Positions 35,579-44,056 of a DNA stretch of 64,000 nucleotides are shown here, one piece after another; the stretch's first letter is position 1, and each line of letters starts with the position of its first letter. The position numbers and the translations under genes were made by a program. Source of the stretch: Sandaracinobacteroides hominis (GTDB taxonomy: Bacteria > Pseudomonadota > Alphaproteobacteria > Sphingomonadales > Sphingomonadaceae); the NCBI RefSeq assembly GCF_016464365.1, contig NZ_JADCUC010000007.1, forward strand, positions 62,001 to 126,000. The letters run 5' to 3'. Under the pieces are notes generated by a model. It made no database searches, had not been told where the DNA came from, and was given only the letters and a program-made list of their open reading frames with translations.

Positions 35579-35684
35579 CCTGTAGGACAGAAGCGCGGGG
35601 GTGATTGGTGGATTTGGCGGTCGAAATGCCGCAGATACTAGTCAAGGGGTTCCAATTTTTTACAGAGCGGTATAGTTAACGACA

Positions 35685-36308
35685 ATGGATATGACAGCGA
35701 ATCCAGTCGCCGAAGCGGCCAATTCCAGCAACGACGCGCCCAAGACGGACGGACGCCGCGAGCGTTCCGCCACCAGCCGTCGGCGGATCCTGGCTGCGAT
35801 GATCGACCTCATCGAAAGCGGCCTTCCCTCTCCGACGGCAGAGGCAGTCGCCGCCAAGGCCGGGGTTTCGCTGCGCACCGTTTTCCGCCATTTCGAGGAA
35901 ATGGAAAATCTCCACCTGGAGATTGCCGCGCAGGTGTTCGAGCGGGTCCGCCCGATCCTGGACCAGCCGCTGGAGCGGCGCGAATGGCCGGCGCTGCTGG
36001 AGGAATCGGTCGCCAGGCGGGCAGAATTCTTCGAGATCCTGGCACCCTTCAAGACGGCAATCGACGTGCATCGCCACCGCAGTCGCGCCATCTCGGCGCA
36101 ACATCGCCGCATCACGGTGATGAGCCGCGACCTGCTGGCGGCCGCGCTTCCGGGCGAAGTCGTTTCCAACCAGCAGGTGTTCGAGCTGCTGACGCTGATC
36201 CTCTCCATCGAGACCTGGCAGCGGCTCCGCGACCAGCAGGGCATGACGATGGTCGAGGCGCGGGAAGCCGTGCTCCGGGCTGCGCGCGCCATTGTCGGAG
36301 CCACCTGA
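35685..36308 (+). CDS. TetR/AcrR family transcriptional regulator
   Basis: A 207-residue regulator. The N-terminal HTH is ATSRRRILAAMIDLIESG followed by TAEAVAAKAGVSLRTVFRHF (TVFRHF is the typical recognition-helix end). The C-terminal ligand domain is helical and not assignable. A TAGTTAACG motif lies 3 nt before the ATG (35673-35681) and recurs in the promoter region of the TIR-TPR gene downstream (36424-36432), so it may control itself and that gene. Confidence 0.9.
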   Translation: MDMTANPVAEAANSSNDAPKTDGRRERSATSRRRILAAMIDLIESGLPSPTAEAVAAKAGVSLRTVFRHFEEMENLHLEIAAQVFERVRPILDQPLERREWPALLEESVARRAEFFEILAPFKTAIDVHRHRSRAISAQHRRITVMSRDLLAAALPGEVVSNQQVFELLTLILSIETWQRLRDQQGMTMVEAREAVLRAARAIVGAT

Positions 36309-36460
36309 GGCCTTTACCTGAGGATTTCGGGAGGCCTTCTGCGGGCGAATCTGCCTGCCGTTCCCGTCGCTTGCTCCATCCTGCGCCTACATGGCGGCAA
36401 TTGCGCGCTGCAGCAGAACATCGTAGTTAACGCGGCGCCGGCAGGAGGGCGCCGCAACAT

Positions 36461-38371
36461 ATGACGCGATATGTGGCTTTTCTCAGCTACAGCCACAGGA
36501 ACCGGGCGGAGACGGAGTGGCTCCACCGGGCGCTCGAGCGTTATCAAATTCCCAAGAAGCTGGTGGGGCGCCCCACGGAAAAGGGGCCGGTTCCCGCCCG
36601 CCTGATCCCGGTCTTCCGCGATCGCGACGAGCTGCCGGCGTCGGCCGATCTCGGCAATGCCCTCCACGCGGGACTGGAAAACAGCGATCACCTGATCGTC
36701 ATCGCCTCCCCCGCATCCGCCGGCTCCGTCTATGTTGAAGAGGAGATCCGCTACTTCAAGTCGCTGCACGGCGAGCAGCGGGTGTTCGCCCTTATCGTCG
36801 ACGGCGAGCCCCATGCCAGCGCGATGCCCGGCCGCGAGGCGGAGGAGGCTTTCCCCCGCGCGCTCCGCTATCGGATCGATGGCGACGCGAAGATCTCCGA
36901 CATCCCGGCCGAGCCGATCGCTGCCGATATCCGCAAGGGCAAGGACGGCCGCCGGCTGGCGCTGATGAAGCTGGTCGCCGGCATCACCGGCGTGCGTCTC
37001 GACGATCTTGTCCAGCGCGAGGCGCAACGCCGGGCCCGTCGGCTGACGTGGATCGCCACCGCCGCTTCGATCGGCATGCTGCTCACCACCGGCCTTGCCT
37101 TCTATGCCAACCAGCAGCGGCTGGTTGCCGTCGAGCAGCGCACCATTGCCGAACGCGAGACGGCGGCAGCGCGGGCCGCCACCGACTATCTGATCGGCAC
37201 CTTCGAGCTGACCGATCCAGCGACCGAAAACCCGCGCACCGTCAGCCTTGTCACCATCCTTGCCCGTGGCGCCGAACGCGCCCGCACCGAACTGAAGGCG
37301 CAGCCGGAGATCGAGGCCCGCCTCGTCACCGCCGTGGGCCGCGCCTACAATAATCTGGGCCTGCTGGAGGAAGCGGAGACCGCGCTTGCCCGCGCCATGC
37401 CGGCGATCAAGCGTGCCGGGCCGGACGGGGCCCCGGCTCTGCTGGCGCTCGCCGCCACGCAGTTGAAGAAGGGCTCGCCCGAACAGGCGCTGAAGGCGCT
37501 TTCGGGCGCCGAACATCTGCTGGGGGGCGATCCCAACGAGCATCTTACCGTCCGCTCGCAGCTGCTCGCCGCGCGCGGCGGCATCGCCTATCTGAACGGC
37601 GATCCGGAGGCGGCGCTGAAGGATTATGACAGGGCACTCGCCTTCCTTGCCCGCGACCCCGGCGCCGATCCGCGCGAGCGTGCCGGCATGCTGGACTGGC
37701 GCGGGCGGGTGCTGAACGATCTTGGCCGCTACGACAATGCCGAAGCCTCGTTGCAGGAGGCGAACAGGCTGCTTGTTACCTATCAGGGCGAGCAGCACCT
37801 GCAGACCGGCCGCAACCTCTATTCCTTGGCGCTGGTCGCCTATTCGGCGGGCAACTATCCGCTGGCGCAGCAGCGAATCCGCAAGTCGCTGCAGGTGCTG
37901 GACCGGATGCTGGACAAGACCAACCCGATCCGCGCCGATGCGCTGTCGCTGCAGGGGTCGATCTATCAGGCCCAGGGCCAGCTTGTTGCGGCAGACCAGG
38001 CGCTGGATCAGGCCGTGACTGCCTATCGGCAGGTGTACAAGGGCGGCCACTATAATATCGGCATCGCCGAATTCTATCGTGCGCAGGTTTCATCGCAGCA
38101 GGGCGACTACCCGGGCGCATTGTCGCACCTCGACGAAGCCAGGCGAAATTACGAGGCCAGCTATGGCAAGGTGCACGCAAACATCGGTGAAGTGATGGTC
38201 AATCGCGCACAGGTGCTGTGGAAGATGGGCCGCAAGGCGGAAGCGCGCAGGGATTGTGCCAGCGGATTGCAGATGCTGGACGAGACAGTAGGCCCGGATC
38301 ACAGCTTCACAAAGGGTCTGAGGGCGACATGTAACGGGTTGGAAGGAAAAGAGGTTAACACAAAAAGCTGA
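36461..38371 (+). CDS. TIR domain, transmembrane and TPR protein
   Basis: A 636-residue protein. Residues 1 to ~150 are a bacterial TIR domain: VAFLSYSHRNRAETEWLHRA, VFRDRDELPASADLG, HLIVIASPASAGSVYVEEEI, where the Glu near residues 93-95 is the position of the NADase catalytic Glu. A single membrane helix follows at ~193-214 (LTWIATAASIGMLLTTGLAF). The remainder, from about residue 240, is built from TPR-like repeats (ALLALAATQLKKGSPEQALK, RNLYSLALVAYSAGNYPLAQ and others). The TIR side is probably cytoplasmic and the TPR side periplasmic, but topology is not certain. Bacterial TIR proteins act in NAD+ cleavage or signalling; which applies here is unknown. GGAGGG lies 12 nt before the ATG. 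Confidence 0.88.
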   Translation: MTRYVAFLSYSHRNRAETEWLHRALERYQIPKKLVGRPTEKGPVPARLIPVFRDRDELPASADLGNALHAGLENSDHLIVIASPASAGSVYVEEEIRYFKSLHGEQRVFALIVDGEPHASAMPGREAEEAFPRALRYRIDGDAKISDIPAEPIAADIRKGKDGRRLALMKLVAGITGVRLDDLVQREAQRRARRLTWIATAASIGMLLTTGLAFYANQQRLVAVEQRTIAERETAAARAATDYLIGTFELTDPATENPRTVSLVTILARGAERARTELKAQPEIEARLVTAVGRAYNNLGLLEEAETALARAMPAIKRAGPDGAPALLALAATQLKKGSPEQALKALSGAEHLLGGDPNEHLTVRSQLLAARGGIAYLNGDPEAALKDYDRALAFLARDPGADPRERAGMLDWRGRVLNDLGRYDNAEASLQEANRLLVTYQGEQHLQTGRNLYSLALVAYSAGNYPLAQQRIRKSLQVLDRMLDKTNPIRADALSLQGSIYQAQGQLVAADQALDQAVTAYRQVYKGGHYNIGIAEFYRAQVSSQQGDYPGALSHLDEARRNYEASYGKVHANIGEVMVNRAQVLWKMGRKAEARRDCASGLQMLDETVGPDHSFTKGLRATCNGLEGKEVNTKS

Positions 38372-38428
38372 CCTCGACTCAAATGCTTTCTGCGCGTAAA
38401 ATGTCAACACTTGTAAACGGGGGCTGAC

Positions 38429-39607
38429 ATGCGAATCACTTTTGGAAGGATGGCGGCTGGCGCTCGTTTTGCGGCCGTCGCAGCTTGCGCGATCGGCGCA
38501 GCGGCCGGGGGCACGGCTGCTTTTGCGCAGATTTCCAACATCACGACGGAGCGGGATGCGGAACTTGTCATAGGCGGCAACCCTGTTCTGCTGGGCACGC
38601 CGGTGCCGTCGCCCTACTATCTGTCGCAGCCCAGCTCGCGCTTCGGCGCTGGCTATGCGTCCTATTCCAACATCGCCGGCAACGAAATCTACTTCGAGGC
38701 CGGCAGCATGGCGGCCGGCAACCGCAACAGCGCGAAGTCGGTGGTTGAGGTTTCGTTCGACGTCTTCAACAACGACGCCGTCAACACCATCACCCAGATC
38801 CAGTCGACGATCTTCGAATCCACCTTCGGATTCTATGTGTCGGACTTCTTCAACCCGTTCGTGAACGGGCTGGGCGACGTGGTGGAGGGCTGCTCCGGCG
38901 TGGTTCTGCCCAGCTGCGGGATCACCGATTCCGGGGCGGGCTTCAGCAATTTCACCAATTTTTCCCAACCGCCGGGCACCAAGGACCTGGCCTTCACCAG
39001 CTTCAAGTTCGAAGTGCTGCAGGATGGCGCCACGGTAAATGAGGTGTCGGGCAGCCTGGTCCTCCAGAACACCGGCGGCGTGATCAGCTATGTGGCCGGC
39101 GCGGGCAACGCCGACCTTTCCTCGCAACTGATCAACTTCCAGCAGCAGGAAGACAGCGGCTACGCCTATATCTTTGGCTGGGATCGCACGAACTTCATCG
39201 CCGACCTCGCCAACCCGCTGGCCTTCGGGGACAGTTCCACCTTCACCTATCGGATCACCACCGAGGCCTGGAGCTCGGCCACCGTCCTCGGCGCGCCGTC
39301 GACCAACATGATCATCTCGTTCGCCTGCTTCGCCGATCCGCTAGGCCGGGGCGGCAACTTCAGTGCGGCGATCCTGCCGCTGGGCGACCCCAGCGACGAT
39401 ACCTGTGACGATTACGGCCAGTTGGGCAACAACAGCCCGAAGGTCTACACGCTGGGCATCCCGACCATCAAGGACGGCCGGATCATCTTCACCGCGCCGG
39501 GCGTGCCCGAGCCGGATACCTGGGCGATGCTGATCGCGGGCTTCGGCCTGGTCGGGCTCAGCATGCGTCGCCGCAGGCCGATGGCGGCAGCCACCGTCAC
39601 CGCCTGA
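38429..39607 (+). CDS. PEP-CTERM sorting-domain protein
   Basis: A 392-residue exported protein. It has a signal peptide with a long n-region (MRITFGRMAAGARFAAVAACA, cleavage near AFA), a beta-rich body with four to six cysteines (CSGVVLPSCG, CFADP, DDTCDD), and a C-terminal PEPDTWAMLIAGFGLVGLS followed by MRRRR, the sphingomonad exosortase signal. The body is not a domain I recognise. Expected to be processed by an exosortase and placed on the cell surface or in the matrix. It sits 3.4 kb from prsR, its likely regulator. A strong terminator follows. Confidence 0.87.
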   Translation: MRITFGRMAAGARFAAVAACAIGAAAGGTAAFAQISNITTERDAELVIGGNPVLLGTPVPSPYYLSQPSSRFGAGYASYSNIAGNEIYFEAGSMAAGNRNSAKSVVEVSFDVFNNDAVNTITQIQSTIFESTFGFYVSDFFNPFVNGLGDVVEGCSGVVLPSCGITDSGAGFSNFTNFSQPPGTKDLAFTSFKFEVLQDGATVNEVSGSLVLQNTGGVISYVAGAGNADLSSQLINFQQQEDSGYAYIFGWDRTNFIADLANPLAFGDSSTFTYRITTEAWSSATVLGAPSTNMIISFACFADPLGRGGNFSAAILPLGDPSDDTCDDYGQLGNNSPKVYTLGIPTIKDGRIIFTAPGVPEPDTWAMLIAGFGLVGLSMRRRRPMAAATVTA

Positions 39608-39633
39608 CGGGCAGCGAACGCCAGTATGTTCGG

Positions 39634-39664
39634 AAAGGGCGCCGCAAGGCGCCCTTTTCATTTC
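39634..39664 (+). terminator. Rho-independent terminator after the PEP-CTERM gene
   Basis: AAAGGGCGCC and GGCGCCCTTT pair perfectly around a GCAA loop (39634-39657) and are followed by TCATTT. The remaining intergenic stretch to 39888 has only a GGGGC/GCCCC hairpin (loop AAA, 39791-39803) and no gene. Confidence 0.9.
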
Positions 39665-39888
39665 CGGCTGCCTGCGCGAACAGGCGATCTGCAGGTAGCT
39701 GGCAGGCGCAGCGAGCGCTGGATCGGGGCTGAAAACCGCGCCTTGGGCGGGTCGGGCAGGCGACATCAACGCCGTCGCCGACCGCACCGGGGGGCAAAGC
39801 CCCGCCTTCGCGTCGCGCCAACGCCGATTTCGCCTGCCTGACCCATCAAAGCGCCTTCCGTTTAGGCGTTCACGTCCTAGGATAGGCC

Positions 39889-42207
39889 ATGGTCACCACC
39901 CTTGCTCAACCGCCCGTCGCCCAGCTCGAAGCGCTCGACACCCGCCTGCGCTGGCTGTCGGCCTGGATGATCCACAACGCCAACCACCTGCGCGAAAGCC
40001 CGGATGGCATCAAGGTCGGCGGGCATCAGGCCAGCTGTGCCTCGATGTCGGCGATCATGGCCGCGCTCTATTTTCACGCGCTCGGGCCCAACGATCGGGT
40101 TGCCGTGAAGCCGCACGCCGGGCCGCTGCTCCACGCCATCCACTATCTGCTCGGCAACCAGTCGCTGCAGGCCCTGCAGGCGTTTCGCGGCTTTGGCGGC
40201 GCGCAAAGCTATCCCAGCCGCACGAAGGACCTGATCCCGGTCGATTTCTCCACCGGTTCCGTAGGCCTCGGCGTTGCCGTCACCGCCTTTGCCAGCCTGG
40301 TGCAGGATTGGCTGATCGCCCACGGAAACCTGGCGCCGGAAGATGCGGGGCGGATGATCGCGCTGATGGGCGATGCCGAACTGGACGAAGGCAATATCTA
40401 TGAAGCGCTGATCGAGGCCTACAAGCATGACATCCGCAACTGCTGGTGGGTGGTGGACTATAACCGCCAGTCGCTGGATGCGACGACGGCCGATCGCATG
40501 TTCCGCCGTTTTGACGACATCTTCGAAACCTGCGGCTGGCGCGTCGTCACGCTGAAGCACGGCCGGCTGCAGCGTGAAACCTTCGCGAGGCCCGGCGGGC
40601 AGGCGATTGCCGACTGGATCGAAACCTGCCCCAACGCCGATTACGCCGCGCTGACCTATCAGGGTGGCGCAGCGTGGCGGCAGCGGCTTACCGCCGATCT
40701 TGCCGGCGATGCCAGGGCGCTGAAGCTGATCGACCAGCATACGGACGAAGCCCTGCAGCGGCTGATGACGACGCTGGGCGGGCACTGCGTCGAAACGCTG
40801 GTGCAGGCGTTCGAAGCGGCGAAGGATGAACGCAACACGCTGTTCATCGCCTACACCATCAAGGGGCAGGGCCTGCCGCTCGCCGGGCACAAGGACAACC
40901 ATGCCGGGCTGATGACGCCGGCGCAGATCGCCACCCTGCGCGAGAGCCTGCAGATAGCCGAAGGAACGGAATGGGAGGCGTGGGCCGGCCTTGGCGACAA
41001 TGCCGCCGCCGAACTCGCCGCCTTCGTGCGCCAATCGCCCATCGCCTCAAAGGCTGCGGACCTGCCCCATGCCACCGTCCCGGTGCCGGCCATCCCGGTG
41101 CCGGCCGGAGACGAGCAATCGACGCAGGGCGCGTTTGGCAAGATCCTGTTCGAGCTGGCAAAGGGCAACAGCCCGCTCGCCGACCGCATCCTGACGACCT
41201 CGCCCGACGTCACCGTCTCCACCAATCTGGGCGCCTTCGTGAACCAGCGCGGGCTGTTTCGCCGGCAGGATCTGCCGGACGTCTTTCGCAAGGCCGGAAT
41301 CCCCAGTCCGCAGAAGTGGCAGGGCAATCCCGCCGGGCAGCATGTCGAGCTGGGCATTGCCGAACATAATCTGTTCCTGATGCTCGCCGCCGCCGGGCTT
41401 TCCGCGCCGCTGTTCGGCCAGCGGCTGATCCCCATCGGCACCGTCTATGATCCCTTCATCGCCCGCGGCCTCGATGCGCTGAACTATGGCTGCTATCAGG
41501 ACAGCCGCTTCCTTCTGGTCGCGACACCCTCCGGCTTCACGCTTGGTGGCGAAGGCGGCGCACACCAGTCGATCAACCCGCCGCTGCTGGCGATGGGCCA
41601 GCCGGGCCTCACCCATTATGAGCCTGCCACCGCCGACGAACTGGCGCTGTTCATGGAGCACAGCTTTCGCCACCTGCAGGCGGAAGAGGGCGGCAGCATC
41701 TACCTGCGCCTTTCCACCCGCAGCATCGCCCAACCCGACCGCGCCGACGACAAGTGGGCAGACGACAAGTGGAAGGCCGATGCGCTGCGCGGTGCCTATT
41801 GGCGGATCGCACCGACCGCACCGCAGCCGGTCGCCATCGTCGCCATGGGCGCGCTGCTGCCGGAGGCGCTGGAGGCCCATGCCATCCTTTCGGAAGATCT
41901 CCCCGGCCTCGGCCTGCTGCAGGTGACCTCGCCCGCCCGCCTGCACCGTGACTGGTCGGCCGGCGACAGCCATATCGAGCGGCTGCTGGCGCAGCTCCCG
42001 GCCGAAGCCGGCCTCGTCACCCTGCTGGACGGCGCGCCCGCCACCCTCAGCTGGCTTGGCGCCGTCCGCGGCCAGCGCGTGCAGCCGCTTGGAACCGACC
42101 GCTTTGGGCAGACCGGAACGCTGGGCGACCTCTATCGCGCCTATGGCCTCGATGCAGAAGCCGTGGTGGATGCTGCCGCCCGGCTTCTGGTGGATGGCTT
42201 GCGATGA
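39889..42207 (+). CDS. Thiamine-diphosphate enzyme, transketolase / homodimeric pyruvate dehydrogenase E1-like
   Basis: A 772-residue ThDP enzyme with all three transketolase-type domains in one chain. The cofactor motif is GDAELDEGN (from about residue 161) ending in VVDYNRQSLD, an Ala replacing the second Gly of the usual GDG. KVGGHQASCASMSAIMAALY and VKPHAGPLLHAIHYLLG precede it. The Pyr domain has GQHVELGIAEHNLFLML (catalytic Glu) and FTLGGEGGAHQSINPP. It resembles the AceE family in plan but is shorter and has no E2/E3 genes next to it, so a 2-oxoacid decarboxylase or transketolase role is open. A DDKW duplication lies near residue 620. Confidence 0.82.
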   Translation: MVTTLAQPPVAQLEALDTRLRWLSAWMIHNANHLRESPDGIKVGGHQASCASMSAIMAALYFHALGPNDRVAVKPHAGPLLHAIHYLLGNQSLQALQAFRGFGGAQSYPSRTKDLIPVDFSTGSVGLGVAVTAFASLVQDWLIAHGNLAPEDAGRMIALMGDAELDEGNIYEALIEAYKHDIRNCWWVVDYNRQSLDATTADRMFRRFDDIFETCGWRVVTLKHGRLQRETFARPGGQAIADWIETCPNADYAALTYQGGAAWRQRLTADLAGDARALKLIDQHTDEALQRLMTTLGGHCVETLVQAFEAAKDERNTLFIAYTIKGQGLPLAGHKDNHAGLMTPAQIATLRESLQIAEGTEWEAWAGLGDNAAAELAAFVRQSPIASKAADLPHATVPVPAIPVPAGDEQSTQGAFGKILFELAKGNSPLADRILTTSPDVTVSTNLGAFVNQRGLFRRQDLPDVFRKAGIPSPQKWQGNPAGQHVELGIAEHNLFLMLAAAGLSAPLFGQRLIPIGTVYDPFIARGLDALNYGCYQDSRFLLVATPSGFTLGGEGGAHQSINPPLLAMGQPGLTHYEPATADELALFMEHSFRHLQAEEGGSIYLRLSTRSIAQPDRADDKWADDKWKADALRGAYWRIAPTAPQPVAIVAMGALLPEALEAHAILSEDLPGLGLLQVTSPARLHRDWSAGDSHIERLLAQLPAEAGLVTLLDGAPATLSWLGAVRGQRVQPLGTDRFGQTGTLGDLYRAYGLDAEAVVDAAARLLVDGLR

Positions 42208-42298
42208 ACGGATGACAGCGAACGGGTGACAGCGCGGGCAAAAGCGGGCAGGCTTCCATCTGCAGGCAGCGGCCTGCTTCCGCAGGGGAAAGTTTCAA

Positions 42299-42679
42299 AT
42301 GGTTGCCAACATCTTCCAAAGCATATTGGGTTTCGCTACATTCGCCTTTGTCGTCTTTATCTTCGTTCTCTGGCTTTGGCTGCTGATCTCGGTGATCGGC
42401 GACCTGTTCCGCCGCCACGACATCGGCGGCTTCGGCAAGGTTCTGTGGATCATCTTCCTGGTGCTGCTGCCCTATCTGGGCGTCTTCGCCTATATCCTGA
42501 CGCAAGGCCGCGGCATGGGCGAACGGCAGGTGGAGCAGGTGAAGCAGGCGCAGAAGGATCTGCGCGAGTTCGTCGGCGTCAGCCCGGCAGACGAGCTGGA
42601 AAAGCTCGAGAAGCTGAAGGCTGCCGGCACCATCTCGCCGGAAGAGTTCAGCAAGCTTCGGGCCAAGGTGATCGGCTGA
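42299..42679 (+). CDS. SHOCT domain membrane protein with PLDc_N-type N-terminus
   Basis: A 126-residue protein. Two hydrophobic segments (FATFAFVVFIFVLWLWLLIS and VLWIIFLVLLPYLGVFAYIL) with RRHDIGGFGK between them match the PLDc_N module. A short linker leads to a C-terminal SHOCT domain (ELEKLEKLKAAGTISPEEFS). AGGGGAAA lies before the ATG. Function unknown; such proteins are often assembly or quality-control partners. A GCAGGC/GCCTGC hairpin lies just upstream (42262-42277). Confidence 0.85.
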   Translation: MVANIFQSILGFATFAFVVFIFVLWLWLLISVIGDLFRRHDIGGFGKVLWIIFLVLLPYLGVFAYILTQGRGMGERQVEQVKQAQKDLREFVGVSPADELEKLEKLKAAGTISPEEFSKLRAKVIG

Positions 42680-42762
42680 CCGCCGTCCTTGCCTAAAGAC
42701 CAGTGGCGGCGGGGTGTGGCGGTGCCATATCCCGCCGCTTCCATTTGGGAGAGAATGTCGAC

Positions 42763-43233
42763 ATGACCAGCCTGTTCGAAACCGCCCCCGTGATGGGCAA
42801 GGGCCCCACCTGGGAAGAGCTGAAGCCGGGCCTTGTCGGCCGTACCTTCCGCCGCACCGTCACGGAAGCCGATCTCGTCAACTTCATCGGCGTGACGGGC
42901 ATGGTGGAGGCGATCTTCATCGACGCCGACTATCCGGGGAAGGCCATAGCCGGCCGACCGGTTCCGGCCGCGCTCACCCAGTGCCTGATCGAAGGCCTGC
43001 TGTTCCAGTCGGTGATCCAGGGCGTCGGCCTTGCCTTCCTGGAAGCGCATGTGAAGGTGCATGGGCCGGTGCGCGTCAACGACAGCATCTGGGCGACGCT
43101 CGACATCCACGACATCAAGCCGACGTCGAAGAACAACCGCGCCATCGTCACCTCCGAAGTGAAGGTGTTCAACCAGAACGAGGAACTGGTGCTGAGCTAT
43201 GTGGTGAAGCGCATGGTCGCCGGCAAGCACTGA
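42763..43233 (+). CDS. MaoC-like hot-dog fold dehydratase
   Basis: A 156-residue single hot-dog protein of the MaoC type. An N-terminal VGRTFRRTVTEADLVNFIGVTG matches the family opening. The catalytic Asp lies in FIDADYPGKA, where (R)-hydratases often carry Asp-x4-His, but the His is not visible here. PVRVNDSIWATLDIHDIKPTS and a C-terminal NQNEELVLSYVVKRMV follow. It may act on acyl-CoA or have another binding role. GGGAGAG is well placed for the ATG. It is convergent with the DUF4136 lipoprotein. Confidence 0.82.
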   Translation: MTSLFETAPVMGKGPTWEELKPGLVGRTFRRTVTEADLVNFIGVTGMVEAIFIDADYPGKAIAGRPVPAALTQCLIEGLLFQSVIQGVGLAFLEAHVKVHGPVRVNDSIWATLDIHDIKPTSKNNRAIVTSEVKVFNQNEELVLSYVVKRMVAGKH

Positions 43234-43243
43234 CGGCAGTGGC

Positions 43244-43262
43244 GGGGGGCACGAAGCCCCCC
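43244..43262. terminator. Bidirectional hairpin between convergent genes
   Basis: GGGGGGC-ACGAA-GCCCCCC is a perfect 7-bp stem in the 37-nt gap between two convergent genes. There is no T-run on either side, so termination is inferred from position and stem strength. Confidence 0.6.
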
Positions 43263-43270
43263 GGCCCAGA

Positions 43271-43855
43271 TCACTTCGGAGCAGCCGCAGCCCTTGGCGT
43301 CGGGAACTTCGCAAACGCGGCACTGACCGCCGAATCCAGCGCTGCCGGGACGTTCTTGGTGTCGCTTGAGCTGATGCTCTTCGTCACCGTGCCTTCCCAC
43401 ACCAGCTGCTTCTTTGCCGCATCGACCACGTCGATGGTCAGCGTGCCTTCCTGGTACTGCGTCACCTCGGTCTGGTTCGCATACATCGGCCAGGGCTGAT
43501 AAAGCCCTGCGCGGAAACCATAATAGCCGCCTGCCATCACCGGCGCGGGATAGGAATCGACGCGCATCTTGTCGTTCAGCGTGGCGTTGAAGTTCACCAG
43601 CAGATGCGGGTTTGCGGCATCATAGCGGTAGCCGCGTGCCTCCATCTCGCGCTGCGCGGCGGATTTCAGATGCTGCGAGACGATCGACTGGTAGCCGGCC
43701 TTGTCGGTGCCCAGCGGATTTTCGAAGCCGAAGGTCTGATAGGAAGCGAAGTTCGCCGAAGGGTCTTGCATCGCCCGCACGTCCGGACCGCTGGAGCAGG
43801 CTGCCAGCGCCAGCAGCGGAGCGGTTGCCAGTGCAATCCACATTGCCTTCTTCAT
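43271..43855 (-). CDS. DUF4136 family lipoprotein
   Basis: A 194-residue lipoprotein with signal MKKAMWIALATAPLLALAAC (lipobox LAAC, Cys at about residue 20). The DUF4136 body has FASYQTFGFENPLG, HLLVNFNATLNDK, then a Tyr/Gly-rich stretch (GGYYGFRAGLYQPWPMYANQ) and EGTLTIDVVDAAKKQLVWEG with the typical VTKSIS end. Family members are small outer-membrane-associated proteins of unknown role. GGGAGACGATA precedes the ATG. It is divergent from the DUF748 gene across about 200 nt that hold promoter space but no recognised gene. Confidence 0.88.
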   Translation of the reverse strand: MKKAMWIALATAPLLALAACSSGPDVRAMQDPSANFASYQTFGFENPLGTDKAGYQSIVSQHLKSAAQREMEARGYRYDAANPHLLVNFNATLNDKMRVDSYPAPVMAGGYYGFRAGLYQPWPMYANQTEVTQYQEGTLTIDVVDAAKKQLVWEGTVTKSISSSDTKNVPAALDSAVSAAFAKFPTPRAAAAPK

Positions 43856-44056
43856 TATCGTCTCCCTGTTGCAGTCTGATCGTCTGGCTCCTGTGCCCGG
43901 CCCCGTGCCGGAACTTTGCCCAACGTCGCGCAATTGCCTCACTCTATTCCTGTACGACATACCTCTCAAGGGCTTGACCAACAAGCGCTTCGGGGCGCTA
44001 ACTGTTCCCCGCGGTGCGCTGGGGCAGGCCGCAACGATGGGCTGGGGAGCGGGTCC

